A stretch of 42,882 nucleotides of DNA from Candidatus Kaiserbacteria bacterium (GCA_026396675.1 JAPLWI010000008.1:1-42882), one strand, 5' to 3'. Counted from the stretch's first letter, positions 1 to 8,607 are shown. Notes: generated from the sequence alone by a model not told the origin. Made by a program: numbers and translations.

Positions 1-98
1 GAAATTATCAGCTTTTGAGAAAAAATCTCATAATCGGTACGAACTTACCGAAAATTTTCTAAAAGCTAATCTTCATATGGTGGAATTGGCTAACGAGA

Positions 99-127
99 AA
101 ACAAATGAAGAAAATCTTCATTTGTTT
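99..127. terminator. 12-bp hairpin, probable bidirectional terminator
   Basis: Perfect arms AAACAAATGAAG and CTTCATTTGTTT flank the 5-nt loop AAAAT. A-rich sequence lies to the left and T/A-rich sequence to the right, so it could stop transcription in either direction. It lies downstream of the minus-strand tRNA-Ser gene. Confidence 0.5.
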
Positions 128-178
128 AAAAAAGTCGGTTCGAACTTTTTAATTAAAGATCGAACCGTACTTTTTGAG

Positions 179-193
179 CCACGCGGAGCGTGG
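179..193. repeat. triloop hairpin (stem CCACGC)
   Basis: CCACGC, loop GGA, GCGTGG: a perfect 6-bp stem with a 3-nt loop. It belongs to a set of similar triloop hairpins scattered through the window, both between and within genes. Confidence 0.5.
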
Positions 194-237
194 AAAACCC
201 TTTTGGATTCTGAATTCGGCGGGGGAAATTCATTAGT

Positions 238-256
238 GTCGGCGCTTCGCGCCGAC
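238..256. repeat. triloop hairpin (stem GTCGGCGC)
   Basis: GTCGGCGC, loop TTC, GCGCCGAC: a perfect 8-bp stem. The GCGC-TTC-GCGC core recurs inside the prepilin leader near 30713-30723, and as GCGC-GAA-GCGC in gatA near 26814-26824. The run CCCCATTTT follows, so terminator function is possible but weak. Confidence 0.5.
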
Positions 257-292
257 CCCATTTTGCATTCGGAAACCCTTTTCGAAAAATTG

Positions 293-379
293 CGGAAGCG
301 GAGAGATTCGAACTCTCGAGACCCTTTCGGACCTGCCGCCTTTCCAAGGCGGTGGAATAAACCACTATCCGACGCTTCC
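293..379 (-). tRNA. tRNA-Ser(GGA)
   Basis: On the minus strand the acceptor strands GGAAGCG and CGCTTCC pair. The anticodon stem CCGCC/GGCGG holds the loop TTGGAAA with anticodon GGA. A long variable arm, typical of tRNA-Ser, precedes a T-arm with TTCGAAT. The discriminator base is G and CCA is not encoded. It reads UCC/UCU. Confidence 0.93.
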
Positions 380-409
380 GTATCTCGAGTTATACCAGAA
401 AAATGTTAA

Positions 410-1336
410 TTATGCCTGCGAAGCGAGAAGCGCTTTGATACGATCCTGAATCGGTGGATGGGTGGAGAATAAGCGTTCGATCCAGCTTGAAAATCCCGAG
501 GAGCCTCGCGACGAGGGACTGCTCGATTTCTCTCCAAATGGGTCATTAATGAATAGATGTGCTGTTGCGAGGTTCGCACTTTTCATCGGCGCCGTATAAC
601 TACCAAGTTTGCCAAGTGCAGAGGCGAGGCCTTCAGGATATCGCGTAAGCAATGCACCTGAGGCATCGGCGAGAAATTCGCGCCGGCGAGAGACGGCGAG
701 CTCGATAAGCTTCGCGGCAATAGGTGCGAGAATTATTCCTACAATTGCAAGAATCATAAAGATCGCGTTGTCATTTCCCCTATCATTGCTCCGTCCCCCA
801 CCGAAAAATGACATGCGAAGGAAGATATTCGCCACGATGGCGACGAAGCCCGCGAGTACCACTGCGACCGTCATTAAGAGTATGTCGCGATTTTTGATGT
901 GAGAAAGTTCGTGGCCGATCACACCTTCAAGCTCGACGCGGCTCATCATTTGGAGTAATCCGGTCGTTGCACAAACAACAGCATGACTTTCATCGCGACC
1001 GGTCGCGAATGCGTTCGGTGCCAGGTCATCTATCACATACAGTTTCGGTTTCGGTAATCCAGCCGTGATGGCGAGATTTTCGGTCACGGTATAGAAATCA
1101 AAGAATTCCTCGCGCGATGCCGGTCGTGCGTGATTCAACGAGAGCACGAGTTTATCTGACGACCAATATGCGTAGAAATTCGTTCCGACGGCAATAATAA
1201 CCGCGATAATAAGAATCATCGGATCGCCGTAATACCACGAAATCGCATACCCAACCGCAATAACAACGACCAAAAAACCAAACACTAGCGCCCATGTTCG
1301 GCGAATGTTGCTTGCTTGTTGCGCGTACAGATTCAT
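410..1336 (-). CDS. htpX: HtpX-like membrane zinc metalloprotease (M48)
   Basis: Integral-membrane M48 protease that degrades misfolded membrane proteins. The protein is 308 aa from the ATG at 1336. I prefer this start because the sequence MNLYAQQASNIRRTW matches the usual HtpX N-terminus, and because the longer frame would overlap lemA. Two hydrophobic segments come first, then the catalytic HELSH zinc motif, then further hydrophobic segments. RRREFLADASGA supplies the third zinc ligand (Glu). The C-terminal THPPIQDRI segment is typical. The gene lies one base after the lemA stop codon, so the two form a lemA-htpX operon, a common pairing. A Ser/Gly-rich linker before the C-terminus is encoded by a small triloop hairpin (504-516). 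Confidence 0.93.
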   Translation of the reverse strand: MNLYAQQASNIRRTWALVFGFLVVVIAVGYAISWYYGDPMILIIAVIIAVGTNFYAYWSSDKLVLSLNHARPASREEFFDFYTVTENLAITAGLPKPKLYVIDDLAPNAFATGRDESHAVVCATTGLLQMMSRVELEGVIGHELSHIKNRDILLMTVAVVLAGFVAIVANIFLRMSFFGGGRSNDRGNDNAIFMILAIVGIILAPIAAKLIELAVSRRREFLADASGALLTRYPEGLASALGKLGSYTAPMKSANLATAHLFINDPFGEKSSSPSSRGSSGFSSWIERLFSTHPPIQDRIKALLASQA

Positions 1337-1337
1337 C

Positions 1338-1901
1338 CTAAAACTGCACCTTGACCGGTTCTGCCGCCGCCGCGTCCGATGCGGTGAGCTCAAAAAGATC
1401 CATCGGTTTGAAACCGAATAATGAAGCGATGAGCGTGCTCGGGAATGACTGCTCCGCCGTGTTGAGCGCCATCACAGTAGTGTTGTAGAAACGTCGAGAT
1501 GCCTGAATCTTGTCTTCGGTATCGCCGAGCTCTTGCTGTAGTTGCAAGAAATTCTGATTCGCTTTCAAGTCCGGATACGCCTCTGAAACAGCGAACAAAG
1601 TTTTCAAGGCACCAGAAAGTTGATTCTCTGCTTTTACCTTTTCTGTTGTGCCAGTCGCCCCCATCGCGGCAGCGCGCGCTTTTGTTACATTTTCAAATGC
1701 GCTTGATTCGTGTGTAGCATAGCCCTTTACCGTTTCAACGAGATTAGGGATAAGGTCGTATCGACGTTTTAACTGCACTTGAATATCGGCCCACGCCTCT
1801 TTCGCGCGATTCACGAGTGTAATTAGGCGGTTATAAGCAAAAATAACCCAAAGAATAATAATCGCGAAAACGATAAGAATGACAATTGTGGTAGTAGACA
1901 T
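1338..1901 (-). CDS. lemA: LemA family protein
   Basis: Membrane-anchored LemA protein of 187 aa, the usual length. One N-terminal transmembrane helix (about residues 4-22) precedes the hallmark stretch NRLITLVNRAKEAWADIQVQ and YDLIPNLVETVKGYATHE. The rest is a predicted helical bundle with FYNTTVMALN. Its biochemical role is not settled. Pairing with htpX suggests membrane or envelope maintenance. The start at 1901 is fixed by the promoter directly upstream, which leaves no room for a leader. Confidence 0.93.
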   Translation of the reverse strand: MSTTTIVILIVFAIIILWVIFAYNRLITLVNRAKEAWADIQVQLKRRYDLIPNLVETVKGYATHESSAFENVTKARAAAMGATGTTEKVKAENQLSGALKTLFAVSEAYPDLKANQNFLQLQQELGDTEDKIQASRRFYNTTVMALNTAEQSFPSTLIASLFGFKPMDLFELTASDAAAAEPVKVQF

Positions 1902-1936
1902 GTCGAAATTATAAGATACTCGCCAGTACGACGCAA
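1902..1936 (-). promoter_or_regulatory. lemA-htpX promoter, predicted leaderless
   Basis: On the minus strand TTGCGT (1936-1931), a 17-nt spacer and TATAAT (1913-1908) are followed by exactly 6 nt and then the ATG. With the usual 6-7 nt from the -10 box to the start site, transcription would begin at the A of ATG. This is the clearest sigma-70-type promoter in the window. Confidence 0.75.
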
Positions 1937-1942
1937 CGTCGA

Positions 1943-3079
1943 TTAACGTACGGCGCGTGCAACTGCTTTGACCACGCGCGAATCAAGGAGGTCGGGAATG
2001 ATCTTGGCGGCGGTCGGTCGAATGACGAGCGCTGCGAGTCCGCGAGCGGCGCGGAGCTTGGTTTCTGTAGTAATTTTTTTCACGCCTTTATCAAGAGCGC
2101 CACGGAAAATGCCCGGGAATACGAGTGCGTTGTTGATCTGATTTGGATAATCGGAACGGCCAGTCGCGATGACTGCTGCCCCTCCCTTCTTAGCTTCTTC
2201 TGGCAAAATTTCTGGGTCTGGATTGGCCATCGCGAAGACGATTCTGCGCGGTGCCATAGTTGCTACCTGCTCCGATTTTAAGAGCCCTTTCCCCGAAACG
2301 CCGATGAACACATCCGCGCCATGCATCGCTTCAGCAATACCACCTTTCACTTTCCGCGGATTTGTAAGTGCAGCAAGTTCTTTCTTATGTCCGTTCAAAC
2401 CAGCACGACCTGCGTAGATTATTCCTGTGCGGTCGAGAAGAATGATGTCCGAGATGCCAGCTGCCTTGAGCAATTTCGCGACCGCCGTGCCGGCAGCGCC
2501 CGCACCGCTAATAACCACTTTTAATTTGTTGAAATTTTTCTTTACAACCTTCGTTGCGTTCAGAAGCCCCGCGAGCACAACGATCGCCGTACCGTGCTGG
2601 TCATCGTGCATTACCGGAATATCTAGTTCTTCAACAAGTCGTCTTTCAATATCGAAACAGCGTGGCGCCGCGATGTCTTCAAGATTGATACCGCCGAAGT
2701 TTGGCGCAATGGCTTTTACTATTTTTATGATTTCTTCTGAATCCTGTGTATTAAGGACAATCGGCCACGCATCAACATTTCCTTTTTCTTTAAAAATAAG
2801 CGCCTTCCCTTCCATCACCGGCAACGCCCCGTATGGGCCGATGTTGCCGAGACCGAGTACCGCCGACCCGTCAGAAACAACTGCGACGCTGTTCTTTTTC
2901 ACGGACATCAATCGCGCATCCTCCGGATGCGCGGTGAGGTGCCGTGACGCCGTGGCAACGCCCGGCGTATACCACAGTGAAAAATCCTTTTTATCTCTCA
3001 ACTTCACGCGCGCTTTCGTTTCTACTCGCGCGCCCTGTTCCCTATAAGCCGCCAGTATTTTTTTTGATTTCGCATCCAT
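1943..3079 (-). CDS. NAD(P)-dependent malic enzyme
   Basis: Oxidatively decarboxylates malate to pyruvate and CO2 while reducing NAD(P)+. The protein is 378 aa, the short bacterial form without an added phosphotransacetylase domain. The N-terminal malic domain has SLWYTPGVA (Tyr37), GLGNIGPYGALPVMEGK (Lys92) and metal ligands in NLEDIAAP (Glu134, Asp135) and HDDQHGTA (Asp159/160). The NAD-binding domain has the Rossmann motif GAGAAG at about 192-197. The set of active-site residues looks complete. The gene is divergent from the transglycosylase-like gene. A small hairpin (3072-3087) contains its start codon. Cofactor preference cannot be read from the sequence by eye. Confidence 0.92.
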   Translation of the reverse strand: MDAKSKKILAAYREQGARVETKARVKLRDKKDFSLWYTPGVATASRHLTAHPEDARLMSVKKNSVAVVSDGSAVLGLGNIGPYGALPVMEGKALIFKEKGNVDAWPIVLNTQDSEEIIKIVKAIAPNFGGINLEDIAAPRCFDIERRLVEELDIPVMHDDQHGTAIVVLAGLLNATKVVKKNFNKLKVVISGAGAAGTAVAKLLKAAGISDIILLDRTGIIYAGRAGLNGHKKELAALTNPRKVKGGIAEAMHGADVFIGVSGKGLLKSEQVATMAPRRIVFAMANPDPEILPEEAKKGGAAVIATGRSDYPNQINNALVFPGIFRGALDKGVKKITTETKLRAARGLAALVIRPTAAKIIPDLLDSRVVKAVARAVR

Positions 3080-3148
3080 AAGGATGCAAGTATACTACAG
3101 AAACATCTTGAATGTTCTTTCTTTGATTTATGGTATGGTGCCTGCATA
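3080..3148. promoter_or_regulatory. divergent promoter region
   Basis: For malic enzyme, TATACT (3094-3089) lies 9 nt before the ATG, predicting a very short or absent leader. GCATCC/GGATGC (3072-3077/3082-3087) forms a hairpin around that start codon. For the rightward gene, TTGAAT (3108-3113) with TATGGT-like sequence near 3129-3139 is only a weak promoter candidate. Confidence 0.4.
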
Positions 3149-3988
3149 ATGCCGAAAAAGATTTTCTTTTTATTTGTGTACGGATTCGCGGTTTTTGGTG
3201 TGCTCCTGACCGGAGTATTTTTCGCCGTGAAATTCGACTGGACGAACGAGTCCGGCATCGCTGACACCGGGCGAAGCATGCTTTCTTCAAATCAAACCGC
3301 AAGCAGTTCTACATCCTCTCCACAAGGTTCGACCTCGTTGGGAACACCAGCATGGGCGAAGACGGATGAGTGGAGCACGCTGAAAGCGGCCATCGTGAAA
3401 GATCGTGAGGCGATTTATAAAGCAAGCACCGTGGCTGGTATTCCTTCGCGCCTGTTAGTGGCAAGCTTAATGGTCGAGCAATTGCGACTTTTTTCTGACA
3501 ATCGCGAGCTTTTTAAGACCGTTTTCGCTCCACTCCAGATTCTCGGCATCCAGAGTCAATATTCGTGGGGCGTGATGGGCATGAAGCAGGAAACGGCGAT
3601 CGCCATAGAAAATAATCTGAAAGATGCGAGTTCGCCATTTTATCTCGGGACATTGTACGAACACCTGCTTGATTTCACCACTGACAATCCAGACCAAGAA
3701 CGATTTGCGCGTCTTACTGACCAGCATAATCGCTCCTATTCATATCTTTATGGCGCACTCTATTTAAAAGAGTTGATGACGCAGTGGCAAAAGGCCGGAT
3801 TTGATATTTCAAATAAGCCGGACATCGTGAGTACTCTTTTTAACATCGGTTTTGAACATTCGCGCCCAAACGCCGCGCCGCAGGTCGGCGGCGCGGCGAT
3901 ACCGATTGATGGCATTACCTATAGCTTCGGCGGTCTCGCTGCCGAGTTCTATCATTCAAACGAGCTTGTCGATTACTTCCCGAACTGA
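3149..3988 (+). CDS. membrane-anchored lytic-transglycosylase-like protein
   Basis: 279 aa. One N-terminal transmembrane helix (about residues 5-28) and a Ser/Thr-rich linker precede an extracytoplasmic domain. That domain has the layout of lysozyme-like transglycosylases: AGIPSRLLVASLMVEQ with candidate catalytic Glu110, then SWGVMGMKQETA resembling the SxGxMQ motif, then STLFNIGFEHSRP resembling the late N-G motif. If correct, it would cleave peptidoglycan, possibly to let the pilus pass or during growth. The assignment rests on motif order only, so it is tentative. Its stop codon is followed after 18 bases by the recG ATG. A GC-rich palindrome (3871-3898) encodes part of the C-terminal region. 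Confidence 0.6.
   Translation: MPKKIFFLFVYGFAVFGVLLTGVFFAVKFDWTNESGIADTGRSMLSSNQTASSSTSSPQGSTSLGTPAWAKTDEWSTLKAAIVKDREAIYKASTVAGIPSRLLVASLMVEQLRLFSDNRELFKTVFAPLQILGIQSQYSWGVMGMKQETAIAIENNLKDASSPFYLGTLYEHLLDFTTDNPDQERFARLTDQHNRSYSYLYGALYLKELMTQWQKAGFDISNKPDIVSTLFNIGFEHSRPNAAPQVGGAAIPIDGITYSFGGLAAEFYHSNELVDYFPN
3871..3898. repeat. intragenic GC-rich palindrome
   Basis: CGCCGCGCCGC and GCGGCGCGGCG form perfect 11-bp arms around the loop AGGTCG. It lies inside the transglycosylase-like gene and encodes Ala/Gly-rich sequence. Confidence 0.55.
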
Positions 3989-3994
3989 TTGCTC

Positions 3995-4006
3995 TATACT
4001 GAGCGC
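3995..4006 (+). promoter_or_regulatory. -10 box of a predicted leaderless recG promoter
   Basis: TATACT (3995-4000) is followed by 6 nt and then the recG ATG at 4007. No Shine-Dalgarno sequence is visible. No good -35 box is seen at 16-17 nt. Confidence 0.5.
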
Positions 4007-6178
4007 ATGAATCCTGATGACTCGATAGAGAAGCACTTCACTCGCCTCAAACCGGAGCAGAAGCGGGCGTTGCATAAATTGAAGATACGGACAATCCGCG
4101 ATTTGCTTTACCATTTTCCAGCCAGATACGAGAGTGCGGGCGCGACCGGAACGATTGCTGGTATTGCGGCTGGCGCAGAAGTAACGCTTTACGGTACCGT
4201 GCGAAAGCCCGATATTCGGAAGACATGGAAGAGCCGCCGACCGATTGCCGAGGCATGGTTGGAAGACGCGTCTGGAAAAATAAAAATGATGTGGTTCAGC
4301 CAGCCATACATCGCGAAGACGCTTCATGACGGAATGGTGGTGAAAGTGAGCGGGCGCGTAGCTGGCGAAGGATCTAAGATGTATCTCGCGAATCCGATCA
4401 TTGATCGAACTCCCATTGATCCTGACGCTGTCCATGATTCTCTCTTTGCACGAGGTTCAACCTCGTGTATTTCGGACGCAGAGATGTATTCGGTTTACCC
4501 TGAGAGCCAAGGCGTTTCGTCACTTTGGTTCTTGCATGCGGTCAGAAAAATATTCGAAACGAAGGCACATGAACATATTGAGGATCCGATTCCTACAAAA
4601 ATTCTCGCGCGCTATAACTTGCCAACACTTGCTTCAGCGCTTGTTTTCATACACTCACCGCGGCGGCTGTCCGACGCCGCCGCGGCGCGGAAACGATTCG
4701 CATTTGAAGAAATTTTTTCGCTTCAAGTGGTGATGCAACAGCGCCGCCACGCGCTACGTGCCGAAAAGGCATTGCCAGTTGCAGTTAACCGGCAAGCGCT
4801 TGCGGACTTTGTCGCTTCATTTCCCTTCCCTCCGACCGCCGCGCAAACACACGCGATTGAGACAATTGTTAATGATTTCGATAAAACACACCCGATGATG
4901 CGCCTTCTTGAAGGCGATGTTGGAAGCGGCAAGACCGCCGTTGCGGCAGCAACGGCGTATCTTGTGGCGACCTCACTTCCCTCGGGAAGAATCGCCGGTA
5001 CACTCCAAGTCGCGTATCTCTGCCCCACTGAAGTGCTCGCGAAACAGCATTTCTCAACATTCGTTTCATATTTCCGCGATCATCCAATCCCGATTGGCCT
5101 TATCACAGGAAGCGAGTGCAGAAAATTCCCTTCCAAAATCCGTTACGAAGAATCCGCAAAACTTTCTAAACCTGCATTTAAAAAAATGGTGGCGAATGGC
5201 GAGATACCGATCGTCATCGGCACGCATGCTCTTGTTGAAAAATCACTTTCGTTCAAATATCTTGCATACGCTATTATTGATGAGCAACATCGTTTCGGTA
5301 CGATGCACCGTCAAAAAATAGTGACGAAAAGTGATGTGGCTCCACACCTGCTTTCGATGACTGCAACACCAATTCCGCGCACGCTCGCGCTTACGCTCTA
5401 TGGAGATCTTGATCTAACGCTACTTGATGAAATGCCTGCTGGCAGGAAATCGGTCATAACCGAAGTGCTAACACCGAAAGAGCGTGAGAAGGCGTACCAA
5501 CAGGTGCATTCTGAACTTGCGAAGAACCACCAAGCGTATGTCATTTGCCCTAGAATAGACGAGCCAGACCCTGCGAAAGAACTCGCTCTTATAGCAAAGT
5601 CGGTCAAAGCGGAAGCGGCGCGACTGAAAAAAGAAGTTTTTCATGAAGCAGAAATAGGCATATTGCACAGCAAAATGACGCCAGCAGAAAAAGAAACGGC
5701 GATGAAAAAATTTGAAAATGGCAACACAAATATTCTCGTCGCAACTTCAGTGATTGAAGTGGGTGTTAACGTGCCAAACGCGACAGTCATTTTGATTGAA
5801 GGAGCCGAAAGATTCGGGCTCACGCAGCTGCATCAGCTGCGCGGCCGTGTTATTCGTTCAACGCATCAGTCATATTGTTTTGCTCTTCCTGAATCATCGG
5901 GCGAAACGACGCGCGAGCGAATGAAAGCATTTACGAATGCAAAAAATGGTTTTGAACTTGCTGAATATGACCTTACGCTTCGCGGTGCAGGCGAGCTCGC
6001 TGGCGGGAAACAATGGGGCGTTTCGGATATCGCCATGGAAGCATTAAAAAATATAAAACTTGTGGAGGCCGCGCGCACTGAGGCAGCGGCTCTTGTCGCC
6101 TATGATCCAGATCTAAAAAATCATCCTGCGCTCGCGGCGCGCGCTTTCACTGCCGACAAAGAAATGCATTTAGAGTAG
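4007..6178 (+). CDS. recG: ATP-dependent DNA helicase RecG
   Basis: Branch-migrating superfamily 2 helicase that remodels stalled forks and Holliday junctions. The protein is 723 aa from the ATG at 4007; a TTG 18 bases upstream is in frame but would lie inside the promoter. The N-terminal wedge/OB domain (about 50-135) is followed by the helicase core with Walker A GDVGSGKT (303-310), the DEQH box AIIDEQHRFG (Asp425 to His428), SMTATPIPRTLALT, and motif VI in the segment LHQLRGRVIRS. The C-terminal segment LRGAGELAGGKQWGVSD is family-typical. Length and motif order are normal. Two perfect palindromes lie inside the gene (4449-4467 and 4658-4685), both in regions that look like variable linkers. 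Confidence 0.96.
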   Translation: MNPDDSIEKHFTRLKPEQKRALHKLKIRTIRDLLYHFPARYESAGATGTIAGIAAGAEVTLYGTVRKPDIRKTWKSRRPIAEAWLEDASGKIKMMWFSQPYIAKTLHDGMVVKVSGRVAGEGSKMYLANPIIDRTPIDPDAVHDSLFARGSTSCISDAEMYSVYPESQGVSSLWFLHAVRKIFETKAHEHIEDPIPTKILARYNLPTLASALVFIHSPRRLSDAAAARKRFAFEEIFSLQVVMQQRRHALRAEKALPVAVNRQALADFVASFPFPPTAAQTHAIETIVNDFDKTHPMMRLLEGDVGSGKTAVAAATAYLVATSLPSGRIAGTLQVAYLCPTEVLAKQHFSTFVSYFRDHPIPIGLITGSECRKFPSKIRYEESAKLSKPAFKKMVANGEIPIVIGTHALVEKSLSFKYLAYAIIDEQHRFGTMHRQKIVTKSDVAPHLLSMTATPIPRTLALTLYGDLDLTLLDEMPAGRKSVITEVLTPKEREKAYQQVHSELAKNHQAYVICPRIDEPDPAKELALIAKSVKAEAARLKKEVFHEAEIGILHSKMTPAEKETAMKKFENGNTNILVATSVIEVGVNVPNATVILIEGAERFGLTQLHQLRGRVIRSTHQSYCFALPESSGETTRERMKAFTNAKNGFELAEYDLTLRGAGELAGGKQWGVSDIAMEALKNIKLVEAARTEAAALVAYDPDLKNHPALAARAFTADKEMHLE
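4449..4467. repeat. intragenic palindrome in recG (GGTTCAACC core)
   Basis: CACGAGGTT and AACCTCGTG form perfect 9-bp arms around one central C. It encodes ARGSTS in a linker of RecG. The same GGTTCAACC centre occurs in comF (40624-40646), and a degenerate version lies at 3323-3340. Confidence 0.55.
4658..4685. repeat. intragenic GC-rich palindrome in recG
   Basis: CCGCGGCGGC and GCCGCCGCGG are perfect 10-bp arms with an 8-nt loop. It encodes the segment around SPRRLSDAAAARKR ahead of the helicase core. Confidence 0.5.
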
Positions 6179-6362
6179 GTGCACATTTTTTGATGAAGAT
6201 GTTATGATGTCTTCGGAGGGTAGGCGTTCATTTGTTTATCATAAAAAGGGGGTGAGTAAAAAGAGAAGGAAAAGCCAAGGGACTAAGAAAAAGGGAAATC
6301 CAAGAAATTCGGCACAATCATCCTGGAAAGCATTGCTGCTGTACGAGTATAGACCCTCCACG
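6179..6362 (+). other. intergenic spacer, possible small transcript
   Basis: Between recG and a strong terminator. A very basic open frame starts near 6204, but it runs through the terminator and into the tRNA, so I do not call it a gene. A possible -10 box TATGAT lies at 6203-6208. The stretch may simply be the 3' untranslated end of the recG transcript. Confidence 0.35.
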
Positions 6363-6398
6363 AGAAGCCACGCATTGCGCGCGGCTTCTTTTGTTTTT
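6363..6398 (+). terminator. intrinsic terminator after recG
   Basis: AGAAGCC (6363-6369) pairs with GGCTTCT (6383-6389), with CGC-ATT-GCG pairing inside. The T-tract TTTGTTTTT follows. This is a classic rho-independent terminator for rightward transcription. Confidence 0.8.
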
Positions 6399-6401
6399 AT
6401 G

Positions 6402-6475
6402 TCCGCCCCCTTGGACTCGAACCAAGGACCCTCGAGGTATAAGCTCGATGCTCTAACCAACTGAGCTAGGGGCGG
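6402..6475 (-). tRNA. tRNA-Ile(UAU)
   Basis: 74 nt. Acceptor CCGCCCC/GGGGCGG, D-arm GCTC/GAGC, anticodon stem TCGAG/CTCGA with loop CTTATAC (anticodon TAT), T-arm CTTGG/CCAAG. Discriminator A; CCA is not encoded. It decodes AUA directly, whereas most bacteria use a CAU anticodon modified to lysidine by TilS. AUA codons are used in this window, for example in recG. Confidence 0.9.
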
Positions 6476-6482
6476 TCTTTTT

Positions 6483-8423
6483 TTATACTACAACACTTTC
6501 ACTTTCTTCGCGTTTTTTCGGCGTTATACCGTTTGCGATGAGGATTTTCTCGAATTCAGCACGTTCAATGGTTTCTTTTTCAATCAGTTCTTTCGCGATA
6601 GCATCAAGTGCTTCGCGCCGTTCATTTATGACTATTGTCGCGCGCGCCTTCGCTTCTTCAATAATGCGCGTAACTTCAGCATCTATTTTTGCTGCGACTT
6701 GTTCTGAATACGGTTCGTTTCCGAGTTGCCGTTCTCCGAATGCAATTGGTCCTAATTTTTCGCTCATTCCATAACGAACGACCATGTCACGCGCAATCGC
6801 CGTAATGACAGAGAGATCGTTAGATGGTCCTGTTGAAACATCGCCGAAAAGCATCTCTTCGGCAACATAACCACCTAAGGTCGCCGCGATATCGTCTAAA
6901 AATTGCTTTCGCGATTGCATCTTTTTATCTTCAAACGGAAGTTTCAGCGTGTAACCAGCCGCGCGGCCACGGCTGATGATGGAAATCTTGTGCACTGGAT
7001 CGGCATTCTCAAGCACTGAAGAAACGAGTGCGTGACCGGCTTCATGATACGCTGTGAGTTCTTTTTCTTTTTTTGAGAGTAAATGGCTCTTGCGTTCCGG
7101 ACCAAGCATCACTTTCTCTATTGAGCGAATGAGATCATATTGCGTCAACTCTTTCCGATTTTCGCGCGCGGCGAGAATTGCTCCTTCATTCATAAGTGAA
7201 TATAATTCCGCGCCTGAAAATCCCGGAGTGCGCTCGGCGATAACTGCTAGTTTTACATCCGGTCCTAGCGGCTTTTGTCGCGCGTGGATCTGCAAAATTT
7301 CCTCACGATCGCGTCGATCTGGAAGATCAATGGTCACCCGTCGATCAAAGCGTCCAGGCCGTAGGAGCGCCAAATCCAGTACATCGGGTCGATTTGTTGC
7401 CGCCATTACCACAACCTTTTCGGTTGGCTCAAAACCGTCCATCTCAACGAGAATCTGATTGAGTGTTTGTTCGCGTTCATCATTGCCGCCGCCAACACCA
7501 GTGCCGCGAATGCGCCCGACAGCATCGAGCTCATCAACGAAAATAATGGCTGGTGCGGCTTTCTTCGCCATTTGGAATAGGTCGCGCACGCGAGAAGCAC
7601 CGACACCGACAAACATTTCCACGAATTCAGAACCAGAAATGGAAAAGAATGGCACTCCCGCTTCACCGGCAACCGCACGTGCGAGCAATGTCTTCCCTGT
7701 TCCTGGAGCACCCATTAGGATAATTCCCTTCGGAATTCGCGCACCGATATCAAGAAATTTTTTCGGGCTCTTGAGAAAATCCACAATTTCCAATAGTTCG
7801 TCTTTCGCTTCGCGAGCACCAGCGACATCCTTGAAAGTGACGCGCTGTGAAGAATCGGCAGGGTCAATAATGCGTGCCTTGGATTGTCCGAAAGTGAAGG
7901 CCTGCATACCGGCACCTCGCACTTGTCGCGAGAGAAACCAAAAGATAAATCCAATAAAAAGAAGTGGAATAATAATCGGAGCGAGTGTTGCAAACCAAAA
8001 TTGGAATCCTGACTGTCCTTGAATTGTAATCGCAACTTTCGCAAGTTCAGCTGGCGTAACGCCATATGTTGCGAGCGTCTCCGGAAGCCCAGATGAAGGA
8101 TCCTTACGCGAGATCTTTGTGGATTGATCTGCATATACGAGATTGAGCGAATCGCCGTTGACCGTAATCGCACTTATCTTCCCCGCCGCAACATCGGCCG
8201 CAACAGCTGAAAGTGGAGTATCGTTCGTCGGCTGGAAGAAACTTGCAATGAGAGAGTACGCACTCATCAAGAAAAGAAATACAAGAATTGTAGTGATGAG
8301 ATTTCCGAAAAACGATGGGCCGCCAAAAAGCGCGCGCCAGCCGGTGCGTTTCTTTTTTGGCGCGGGCTTCCTCGACTTTCCGGCAGGCATATTCTTAGCT
8401 TTTCTTTGTAATTTCGATGACAT
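6483..8423 (-). CDS. ftsH: ATP-dependent zinc metalloprotease FtsH
   Basis: Membrane-bound AAA+ protease that extracts and degrades membrane and short-lived soluble proteins. The protein is 646 aa. A basic N-terminus leads into a first transmembrane helix (about 40-60), an extracytoplasmic domain, and a second helix (about 148-165). The AAA domain has Walker A GAPGTGKT (238-245), Walker [11 protein letters not shown] (293-302), the pore loop [17 protein letters not shown], and the second region of homology ending LRPGRFDR. The peptidase motif HEAGH is at 460-464. Length and motif set are complete. Met12 is an alternative start. The gene is the last core gene before the accessory island on its 5' side. 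Confidence 0.97.
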   Translation of the reverse strand: MSSKLQRKAKNMPAGKSRKPAPKKKRTGWRALFGGPSFFGNLITTILVFLFLMSAYSLIASFFQPTNDTPLSAVAADVAAGKISAITVNGDSLNLVYADQSTKISRKDPSSGLPETLATYGVTPAELAKVAITIQGQSGFQFWFATLAPIIIPLLFIGFIFWFLSRQVRGAGMQAFTFGQSKARIIDPADSSQRVTFKDVAGAREAKDELLEIVDFLKSPKKFLDIGARIPKGIILMGAPGTGKTLLARAVAGEAGVPFFSISGSEFVEMFVGVGASRVRDLFQMAKKAAPAIIFVDELDAVGRIRGTGVGGGNDEREQTLNQILVEMDGFEPTEKVVVMAATNRPDVLDLALLRPGRFDRRVTIDLPDRRDREEILQIHARQKPLGPDVKLAVIAERTPGFSGAELYSLMNEGAILAARENRKELTQYDLIRSIEKVMLGPERKSHLLSKKEKELTAYHEAGHALVSSVLENADPVHKISIISRGRAAGYTLKLPFEDKKMQSRKQFLDDIAATLGGYVAEEMLFGDVSTGPSNDLSVITAIARDMVVRYGMSEKLGPIAFGERQLGNEPYSEQVAAKIDAEVTRIIEEAKARATIVINERREALDAIAKELIEKETIERAEFEKILIANGITPKKREESESVVV

Positions 8424-8607
8424 AAAAGATACTGCAGAATAACACTAAAATGCTCATTTGTGGACTTGTCGAGTAAAACATTGGACTCGCTTAAAGCCTA
8501 TCTTGTTCGTTTCTGGGCTTATTATCAAGCTAGTCCTGTTCTCCAAAAAAGCTTGATATAACGCGCCACCGGGACACTTATGGGATCACAGTATGAGTAT
8601 TAAGAAT

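Larger units (their letters stand above)
1..292. other. intergenic region with several hairpins, no gene
   Basis: I see no convincing coding sequence here. The open frame that crosses the stretch also runs through the tRNA, so it is not coding. The region holds at least four inverted repeats: CGGTTCG/CGAACCG at 136-142/161-167, a 12-bp hairpin at 99-127, and two hairpins with 3-nt loops at 179-193 and 238-256. It may be the space behind a gene lying to the left of the window. Confidence 0.6.

Noticed and set aside
77-409. 110-aa open frame on the plus strand
   Set aside because: It runs through tRNA-Ser and several hairpins; the composition is not protein-like.
2427-3047. 206-aa open frame on the plus strand
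   Set aside because: Antisense shadow of the malic enzyme, whose motifs are complete.
6204-6464. 86-aa basic open frame
   Set aside because: It crosses a strong terminator and enters the tRNA-Ile gene. A shorter product cannot be defined because no stop precedes the terminator.
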